NCBI GenBank assembly: GCA_945837185.1
Contig: CAMAMZ010000066.1
Location: 1 to 10,361, forward strand
Origin: an uncultured Bacteroidales bacterium
GTDB taxonomy: Bacteria > Bacteroidota > Bacteroidia > Bacteroidales > Bacteroidaceae
Direction of reading: 5' to 3'
DNA length: 10,361 nt
Of this stretch, positions 5,936 to 10,361 are shown piece after piece. A program made the position numbers and the translations under genes. Each line of letters opens with the position of its first letter. Positions within the stretch are counted from its first letter, which is position 1. The notes below the pieces were generated by a model. That model saw only the letters and a list, made by a program, of their open reading frames with translations. It did not search any database and had not been told where the DNA came from.

Positions 5936-8683
5936 TCATTCAAACAAATTCAGCTTGTTTCTTCGTGCCTCCTCCAGCGTCAGCAGTTGCTCCTGCTCCT
6001 GCTGGTAGCCTGCACGCAATGCCTCATAGGTTTGGTTTAGTTCGGCCACAAATGCCGGCCGTTCCTTCTCGCTCAACAACTTGGCAGCTGTCAGTGAGTT
6101 CTGCGAGGCATCCTGCATCCAAACAACCGGACCCTCATATACGGGTGCTACTTTCAGTGCCACATATAGTTTCGACGTGGTAGCTCCTCCGATAAGGATG
6201 GGTATGGTCAAACCGGCCTTGCGCATTTCAACAGCCACATTCACCATCTCTTCGAGCGAGGGGGTGATAAGTCCTGACAACCCTACCACATCGACTTTTT
6301 CACGAATGGCCGTCTTGACAATCTGGTCGGCCGGCACCATTACACCCATATCTATAATATCATAATTGTTGCAAGCCATCACCACATGCACGATATTCTT
6401 GCCAATATCATGCACATCGCCCTTTACGGTGGCTAACAGCACTTTGCCGGCTTTAGCCCCTCCCTTTTCCTGCGCTGCTTCTATATAGGGTTGCAGGAAG
6501 GCCACTGCCTGCTTCATCGTTCGTGCGGTCTTCACCACTTGGGGCAAGAACATCTTGCCGGCTCCAAATAGTTCTCCCACCTCGCGCATGCCATCCATCA
6601 AAGGACCTTCTATAATATTAACTGCTTGAGGATAAATGGTTAGCGCTTCCTGCAAATCAGTCTCCAGCCAATCGCCTATCCCTTTTCTGAGTGCATAACG
6701 CAAGCGTTCATCAAACGGTCTCCGACGCCATTCCTCTTCTTCTGCAGGCTTCGGCAAGACACCCTCTCCTTTCTGTGCCTCCTGTTCCTCTTTCAGTTGT
6801 GCAGCAAGTGCTATCAGGTCGTCAGACGCTCCTACTCGTCTGTTTAACACCACATCTTCAATAATTTGCAGTTGGGCTTGCGGAATATCCGCATAATTGA
6901 CTTTTGAAGCAGGGTTGACAATGCCGAAATCCATTCCAGCCTGTATGGCATGGTATAAGAATACGGCATGCATGGCCTCACGAATGTAGTTATTGCCACG
7001 GAACGAGAAACTGAGGTTGCTCACACCTCCACTCACGTGGGCTCCTGGCAAGTTCTTACGTATCCAGTCTGTAGCCCTGATGAAATCAACAGCATAGTTG
7101 TCGTGTTCTGCCAATCCGGTGGCTATCGACAAGATATTTGGGTCGAAGATGATATCGCGCGGATCCATCCCTACTTGTTCCGTAAGAATACGATAAGCGC
7201 GCTGGGCAATCTCTATCCTACGCTCATAGGTTGTGGCCTGTCCCTGTTCGTCGAAACACATCACCACCACTGCAGCGCCATAGCGTTTCACATCATTCGC
7301 ATGTGCGATGAAGCGCTCCTCACCCTCTTTGAGTGATATGGAGTTGACAATGCTCTTTCCTTGGCAGCATTTTAATCCGGCAACAATCACCTCCCATTTC
7401 GAGGAGTCAATCATCACTGGCACTTTGGCCACATCGGGCTCAACGGCAGCCATGTTCAGGAAATGCCTCATTTCAGTCTGTGCATCCAGCAGTCCGTCGT
7501 CCATGTTCACATCCACCACCATTGCCCCATCAGCCACTTGCTTTCGTGCTATAGAGAGTGCTTCCTCATAGTTCTTCTCTTTGATTAAGCGCAGGAACTT
7601 GCGCGAACCTGCCACATTACAACGTTCTCCCACATGCACAAACATACCGGGACGCACCTCCAATGGTTCGAGTCCGCTTAACTGCATATAAGGCGAAGGT
7701 CTATGCGGCACATAAGGAGGCTTGCCGACTGCCAGTTCCGCATAGCGACGAATGAAACTGTCGTCGGTACCACAACATCCCCCCACAATATTAAGCAGCT
7801 GTCCGTCAATAAGGGCCTGTATCTGGGGTGCCATACTTTCTGCCGTTTCATCATAGCCTCCCATAGAATTAGGAAGTCCTGCATTGGGATAGGCAGAAAT
7901 ATAATAAGGTGATTTTCGTGCCAGTTCCTCGAGATACGGACGCATCTGCGCTGGTCCAAAGGAACAGTTGAGTCCTACTGAAAAGACGCCATAGGGTTCG
8001 ATGCTGGCCAAAAAGCCATCAAGTGTTTGTCCGCTCAATGTCCGGCCGGCCAAATCGCTCACTGTAACACTCAACATCACGGGCAAATCAACCTGCCTTG
8101 CACACATTGCCTGCTGCACTGCCACGATAGCCGCTTTGGCATTCAGCGTGTCAAAGATTGTCTCTATCAGAAATCCATCCACACCGCCTTCCAGCAATGC
8201 CTCGGCCTGCTCAGCATAAGCCACTACCAACTGGTCGAATGTGATGTCTCTTGCGGCAGGGTCTGCCACATCAGGCGACATAGAGCATGTTTTGTTTGTA
8301 GGTCCCATAGACCCCAACACAAACCTCGGTTTATCGGCCGTAGCATAGCGGTCGGCCACCTCACGGGCTATTCTTGCTCCTGCCAGTGCCATCCTTCTGC
8401 TCATGTCTTCCAAACCATAATCGGCCTGCGAAACACGCTGCGAAGAGAACGTGTTTGTTTCTATAAGGTCGGCCCCGGCTTCTAAATAACGTCGGTGGAT
8501 ATCTGCTATTACATCGGGACGCGTCAGGCACAACATGTCGTTATTACCCGCATATTGCATATCGTCACGCAAGGCGAGTGTCCCTTTAAAATCTGCTTCC
8601 TGCAATCCGTAACCCTGAATCATGGTGCCCATAGCACCATCCAGGATTAAGATTCTTTCTTTTACTAACTGTCTGATGTCCAT
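5936..8683 (-). CDS. metH: Cobalamin-dependent methionine synthase, lacking the AdoMet reactivation domain
   Basis: MetH moves a methyl group from 5-methyltetrahydrofolate through cobalamin to homocysteine, making methionine and regenerating tetrahydrofolate. The protein has 915 residues, against about 1227 in E. coli. Modules in order: homocysteine domain (1 to about 320) with DGAMGTMIQ near the start and zinc ligands Cys240 (GLNCSFGP), Cys303 and Cys304 (GGCCGTD); folate domain from about 345 (HVGERCNVAGSRKF); cobalamin cap from about 640; and the B12 domain with DVHDIG, where His758 is the axial ligand matching E. coli His759, then SGLITPS and GGATTSK. The protein ends LEEARRNKLNLFE, just where the activation domain would begin. 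The 74 bp after the stop hold the map promoter, so this is the gene's natural end rather than a frameshift. It follows smpB by 52 bp; no cobalamin riboswitch is visible. Confidence 0.96.
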   Translation of the reverse strand: MDIRQLVKERILILDGAMGTMIQGYGLQEADFKGTLALRDDMQYAGNNDMLCLTRPDVIADIHRRYLEAGADLIETNTFSSQRVSQADYGLEDMSRRMALAGARIAREVADRYATADKPRFVLGSMGPTNKTCSMSPDVADPAARDITFDQLVVAYAEQAEALLEGGVDGFLIETIFDTLNAKAAIVAVQQAMCARQVDLPVMLSVTVSDLAGRTLSGQTLDGFLASIEPYGVFSVGLNCSFGPAQMRPYLEELARKSPYYISAYPNAGLPNSMGGYDETAESMAPQIQALIDGQLLNIVGGCCGTDDSFIRRYAELAVGKPPYVPHRPSPYMQLSGLEPLEVRPGMFVHVGERCNVAGSRKFLRLIKEKNYEEALSIARKQVADGAMVVDVNMDDGLLDAQTEMRHFLNMAAVEPDVAKVPVMIDSSKWEVIVAGLKCCQGKSIVNSISLKEGEERFIAHANDVKRYGAAVVVMCFDEQGQATTYERRIEIAQRAYRILTEQVGMDPRDIIFDPNILSIATGLAEHDNYAVDFIRATDWIRKNLPGAHVSGGVSNLSFSFRGNNYIREAMHAVFLYHAIQAGMDFGIVNPASKVNYADIPQAQLQIIEDVVLNRRVGASDDLIALAAQLKEEQEAQKGEGVLPKPAEEEEWRRRPFDERLRYALRKGIGDWLETDLQEALTIYPQAVNIIEGPLMDGMREVGELFGAGKMFLPQVVKTARTMKQAVAFLQPYIEAAQEKGGAKAGKVLLATVKGDVHDIGKNIVHVVMACNNYDIIDMGVMVPADQIVKTAIREKVDVVGLSGLITPSLEEMVNVAVEMRKAGLTIPILIGGATTSKLYVALKVAPVYEGPVVWMQDASQNSLTAAKLLSEKERPAFVAELNQTYEALRAGYQQEQEQLLTLEEARRNKLNLFE

Positions 8684-8735
8684 TTATTATCCTGTTATTG
8701 GGCAAGCCCATTTCCGCCAGCAACACCGGCAACGT

Positions 8736-9221
8736 TCAGAACCGCTTGATAGCCCTGTCCATTTCCCTGCGATCTTCCTTCTCTTTCAAAGTTTGTCGCT
8801 TGTCAAACTCCTTTTTACCCCTGGCTAAGGCAATATCCATTTTGGCACGCCCATGCTCGTCAATAAATATCAGTATGGGTACAATGGTGAATCCCACATC
8901 TTTGGCCGCAGCTTCAAGATGCTTGATTTCGCGCTTTTTGAGCAGCAACTTTCGATCGCCTTTAGCCTCGTGATTAGAAAAAGAGCCATAGAAATAGGGA
9001 CTGATGTTCATTCCTTTCACCCACATTTCTCCTTTTTCAACCACACAATAGGAGTCAACGAGCGATGCCTTGCCGGCTCTTATCGATTTGATTTCCGTTC
9101 CTGTCAATACCATACCAGCGGTATAGGTATCCACAAAAAAATATTCAAACGATGCCTTTTTGTTCCTGATTTGTATCGGACTTTTTTTACGAATGTCTTG
9201 TTCTTTCTTGTTCATTGCCAT
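8736..9221 (-). CDS. smpB: SsrA (tmRNA)-binding protein SmpB
   Basis: SmpB binds the tRNA-like end of tmRNA and places it in the A site of stalled ribosomes, so that the stuck peptide is tagged and released. The 161-residue protein shows the family order: NKKASFEYFFVDTYTAG near 20-36, GTEIKSIRAGKASLVDSY at 41-58, the MNISPYFYGSFSNHEAKGDRKLL stretch (about 71-93) and the beta-barrel end ALARGKKEFDKRQTLKEKED. It closes with the basic helical tail DRAIKRF, the part that enters the mRNA channel. Two starts are possible, the ATG at 9221 (MAMNKK) or at 9215 (MNKK); the first lies 4 bp after the upstream stop and fits tight coupling. The tmRNA gene itself is not in the window. Confidence 0.97.
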   Translation of the reverse strand: MAMNKKEQDIRKKSPIQIRNKKASFEYFFVDTYTAGMVLTGTEIKSIRAGKASLVDSYCVVEKGEMWVKGMNISPYFYGSFSNHEAKGDRKLLLKKREIKHLEAAAKDVGFTIVPILIFIDEHGRAKMDIALARGKKEFDKRQTLKEKEDRREMDRAIKRF

Positions 9222-9225
9222 GCTT

Positions 9226-9735
9226 TCATTCCTTCATAATCGTACAGAAGTGGTCAAGATGGTCGTCCACATAATGGGCCACGGTATCGGTAAAGTCTTC
9301 CTCTGCCTCAACGAAACGGTCATCAATGTCGTCAAAGTCAGGATAGCGTTCAAAGAGTGCCATAAACTCTTCATCGCTGCAATCCTTTATCAGCTCTTTG
9401 CCATGGCGGTCATAGAGTTTGTGCGCCCTTCGTATAATGCTGCACAATTCCTGCAGCCCCCATTCTCTCACCGCCTTGTCAAAAGGGTTGTTGAAGAAAA
9501 AAGGACCCCATCCATTATGAATGAGTTGCACGAATCCTCCGTCCATCACTTCGCTCCGCAGAATGTCATACGCAAGAAGCGTTATCTGGTCACTATTAAG
9601 CAAAGGCATTGTTGTAGCGTTCAAATCCCCTCCGATAGCCGTTTTCACGGCATCTGTTACTACACCAATAAACTCATCCATACCCTGTTCGGCTGCAGCT
9701 ATAAGCTGCGACTCTTTTACAATCACTTCTACCAT
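9226..9735 (-). CDS. DMP19-like protein (DUF4375 family)
   Basis: The 169-residue soluble protein has no signal peptide or membrane segment. The central segment SEVMDGGFVQLIHNGWG at 61-77, followed by FFFNNPFDKAVREWG, identifies the DUF4375/DMP19 family. The Neisseria member DMP19 is reported to mimic DNA and to block a transcription factor; whether this homologue does so is unknown. The C-terminal part is strongly acidic: 13 of 30 residues from about 132 to 161 are Asp or Glu (PDFDDIDDRFVEAEEDF), which fits either DNA mimicry or simply an acidic protein. It is the first gene of a set with smpB (4-bp gap) and metH. The only in-frame ATG near the start is at 9735; a -7-like box lies almost against it and another about 60 bp upstream. 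Confidence 0.8.
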   Translation of the reverse strand: MVEVIVKESQLIAAAEQGMDEFIGVVTDAVKTAIGGDLNATTMPLLNSDQITLLAYDILRSEVMDGGFVQLIHNGWGPFFFNNPFDKAVREWGLQELCSIIRRAHKLYDRHGKELIKDCSDEEFMALFERYPDFDDIDDRFVEAEEDFTDTVAHYVDDHLDHFCTIMKE

Positions 9736-9742
9736 AATGATG

Positions 9743-9750
9743 CAAAATTA
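9743..9750 (-). promoter_or_regulatory. -7-like element immediately upstream of the DMP19-like gene
   Basis: The minus strand carries TAATTTTG followed by CATCATT and then the ATG at 9735. If used, transcription would start near 9738, giving an almost leaderless mRNA. No TTG lies 19-21 bases upstream, which weakens the call. The box with its following CA is the same as at the map and rpmB promoters. Confidence 0.4.
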
Positions 9751-9793
9751 GAGAAAAAAAATGATACTTCTTCATTTTGCGCTGAAAAACATG

Positions 9794-9801
9794 CAAAACT
9801 A
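9794..9801 (-). promoter_or_regulatory. Alternative -7-like element for the DMP19-like gene
   Basis: TAGTTTTG on the minus strand matches TAnnTTTG and would give a leader of about 54 nt. It too lacks a clear TTG box 19-21 bases upstream. One of the two -7-like elements presumably drives the DMP19-like/smpB/metH set; the sequence alone does not decide which. Confidence 0.35.
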
Positions 9802-9861
9802 TCAGATTTTTCCAAATACAGGCCTCACCATGTCCCAATAATCATACAAAGAAAAAAAATA

Positions 9862-10044
9862 TGAGTCCACTTTAAAAAGTAACTTAATTATTAAGCCTCA
9901 AGATTCTGCTTTTCTTTTTGTCAAAAATAGTAGCATTTACATTCATAGTATTACCTAAATATTAGGCATTGCTTTTTTGAATCTATTGTTATTGTAGCAA
10001 AATGAAAGGACAATTGTCCAAGTGAACTTTTTCAAGTGGACCCA
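9862..10044. mobile_element. MITE-like or IS-remnant segment with 19-bp inverted repeats
   Basis: The left end TGAGTCCACTTTAAAAAGT (9862-9880) and the reverse complement of the right end, TGGGTCCACTTGAAAAAGT (10044-10026), match at 17 of 19 bases. The segment is 183 bp, AT-rich and non-coding, begins with TG and ends with CA. That is the form of a miniature inverted-repeat element or the joined ends of an insertion sequence; TG...CA ends are known for IS3-type elements. No clear target-site duplication is visible (left flank is A-rich, right flank GTTATAACT), so age, chance or a regulatory hairpin remain possible. Confidence 0.4.
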
Positions 10045-10075
10045 GTTATAACTATGTCCTGATTTTAATAGGACA
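10008..10075. repeat. Cluster of palindromes with GTCC/GGAC arms
   Basis: Four dyads lie in 68 bp. GGACAATTGTCC (10008-10019) is a perfect 12-bp palindrome. An imperfect hairpin at 10016-10041 has arms GTCCAAGTGAA and TTCAAGTGGAC, 9 of 11 paired, and its right arm is part of the right repeat of the 183-bp segment. AGTTATAACT (10044-10053) is a 10-bp palindrome. TGTCCT (10055-10060) pairs with AGGACA (10070-10075) across 9 bases and is followed on the plus strand by ACAAATG and a T run, a weak terminator-like shape. The recurring GTCC arms suggest transposon-end or regulator-binding DNA. Confidence 0.55.
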
Positions 10076-10184
10076 CAAATGTTTTTTTATTTATAAAAAC
10101 AAACGAATTATTCCGCATCTTACAAGTTTCGGTAAGAAACAGCAGAAATATTGCAGACAAAAGGCCTGGTAAAGCCACTCCTGT

Positions 10185-10361
10185 CTACAACACAGCTATT
10201 TCATCTGCCGACAACCCAGTATATTTTTCAATAAGCGAAATGCTCACACCATCAGCTTTCATACCCTTCGCTATTGCCAGTGCTTTGTTTATCTCACCCT
10301 CTGCTCGGCCCTCTGCTCGACCCTCTGCTCGACCCTCTGCTCGGCCCTCTGCTCGGCCCTC
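10185..10361 (-). CDS. Rpn-family PD-(D/E)XK nuclease/putative transposase, C-terminal end (partial)
   Basis: Only the last 58 codons are in the window; the gene starts beyond the right edge. They read as five EGRA repeats, then EGEINKALAIAKGMKADG and SISLIEKYTGLSADEIAVL before a TAG stop. A charged Glu/Gly/Arg/Ala repeat followed by a short IAKxM...G...I...TGLS.EEI helix-turn-helix-like tail is typical of Bacteroidetes Rpn (PDDEXK_2, transposase_31-like) proteins. The N-terminal nuclease domain cannot be seen, so intactness is unknown. Rpn proteins are linked to RecA-independent recombination and, in recent E. coli work, to phage defence with an antitoxin made from within the same gene. An ATG inside the tail (the Met of AKGMKADG) could give a 25-residue product, but nothing here shows it is used. 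Confidence 0.8.
   Translation of the reverse strand, partial: EGRAEGRAEGRAEGRAEGRAEGEINKALAIAKGMKADGVSISLIEKYTGLSADEIAVL
10297..10361 (-). repeat. In-frame 12-bp tandem repeat coding for (EGRA)n
   Basis: Five complete 12-bp units (10297-10308, 10309-10320, 10321-10332, 10333-10344, 10345-10356) plus 5 bases of a sixth reach the edge of the window. The plus strand unit is CCCTCTGCTCG followed by G or A. The units differ only at that last position (G, A, A, G, G), a silent change in the Gly codon (GGC or GGT). Because 12 is a multiple of three, gain or loss of units by slippage changes protein length without shifting the frame. The array continues outside the window. Confidence 0.95.

Larger units (their letters stand above)
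9736..10184. other. AT-rich intergenic region with many inverted repeats
   Basis: This 449-bp stretch between the DMP19-like start and the Rpn-family stop has no open frame resembling a protein I recognise. A long plus-strand frame covering its left part is antisense to the DMP19-like gene and smpB and has no coding character. The region holds the -7-like boxes, the 183-bp inverted-repeat segment, several short palindromes, and about 100 bp (10076-10184) in which I see only a T-rich run and a weak 5-bp stem. No good intrinsic terminator for the Rpn-family gene is visible. Confidence 0.7.

Noticed and set aside
5862..5938. metH broken by frameshift with a lost C-terminal domain
   Set aside because: Only 74 bp separate the stop from map and they contain a promoter. 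No frame there continues into activation-domain sequence.
8684..8735. Cobalamin riboswitch upstream of metH
   Set aside because: The gap after smpB is 52 bp, too short for a B12 riboswitch, and holds only a 5-bp TGGGC/GCCCA hairpin without a T run.
9160..9864. 234-codon open frame on the plus strand
   Set aside because: It is antisense to smpB and the DMP19-like gene, whose own frames are clearly family members, and its composition is not that of a natural protein. The same applies to plus-strand frames at 3481-3876, 5526-6183 and 8027-8485 opposite pncC, map and metH.
10297..10361. CRISPR-like short repeats
   Set aside because: The 12-bp units are directly tandem with no spacers and code in frame for EGRA, so they are a protein-coding repeat.

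Overview
The window looks like chromosomal housekeeping DNA from a Bacteroidales bacterium, most likely Prevotella/Segatella or a close relative. Supporting signs are TAnnTTTG-type -7 promoter elements (three read TAATTTTGCA), a DUF4295 (bL38-type) gene beside rpmG and rpmB, a cysteine-poor bL33, a methionine synthase without a reactivation domain, and an Rpn-family PD-(D/E)XK protein with a tandem-repeat tail at the right edge. The genus is inferred from protein style, not from a database search.

Left part (1-2615, plus strand): mltG (peptidoglycan endolytic transglycosylase), ispE (MEP-pathway CDP-ME kinase) and a Nudix hydrolase that overlaps ispE by ATGA. The run ends at a strong hairpin flanked by A and T runs, shared with the converging minus-strand genes.

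Middle (2643-5914, minus strand, read right to left): map - tsaD - pncC (stand-alone CinA C-domain) from a well-formed promoter, then rpmB - rpmG - DUF4295 from a second well-formed promoter. Most of this block serves translation: ribosomal proteins, N-terminal methionine removal and tRNA t6A synthesis. The rpmG and DUF4295 genes both carry AGGAG boxes at the same spacing, which is uncommon in a phylum where Shine-Dalgarno pairing is generally little used.

Right-middle (5936-9735, minus strand): a DMP19/DUF4375-like acidic protein, smpB (trans-translation) and metH. The first two are 4 bp apart and metH follows after 52 bp. MetH keeps its homocysteine, folate and cobalamin modules but ends before the AdoMet-dependent reactivation domain. 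No cobalamin riboswitch precedes it.

Right end (9736-10361): about 450 bp of AT-rich non-coding DNA rich in inverted repeats. It includes a 183-bp segment bounded by 19-bp imperfect inverted repeats (17/19) that start TG and end CA, resembling a MITE or insertion-sequence remnant. Beyond it lies the 3' end of an Rpn-family gene whose last codons follow an in-frame 12-bp tandem repeat (EGRA)n that runs off the window. I see no wholly new multi-gene system. The least ordinary parts are the right-end repeats, the Rpn tail and the shortened MetH.
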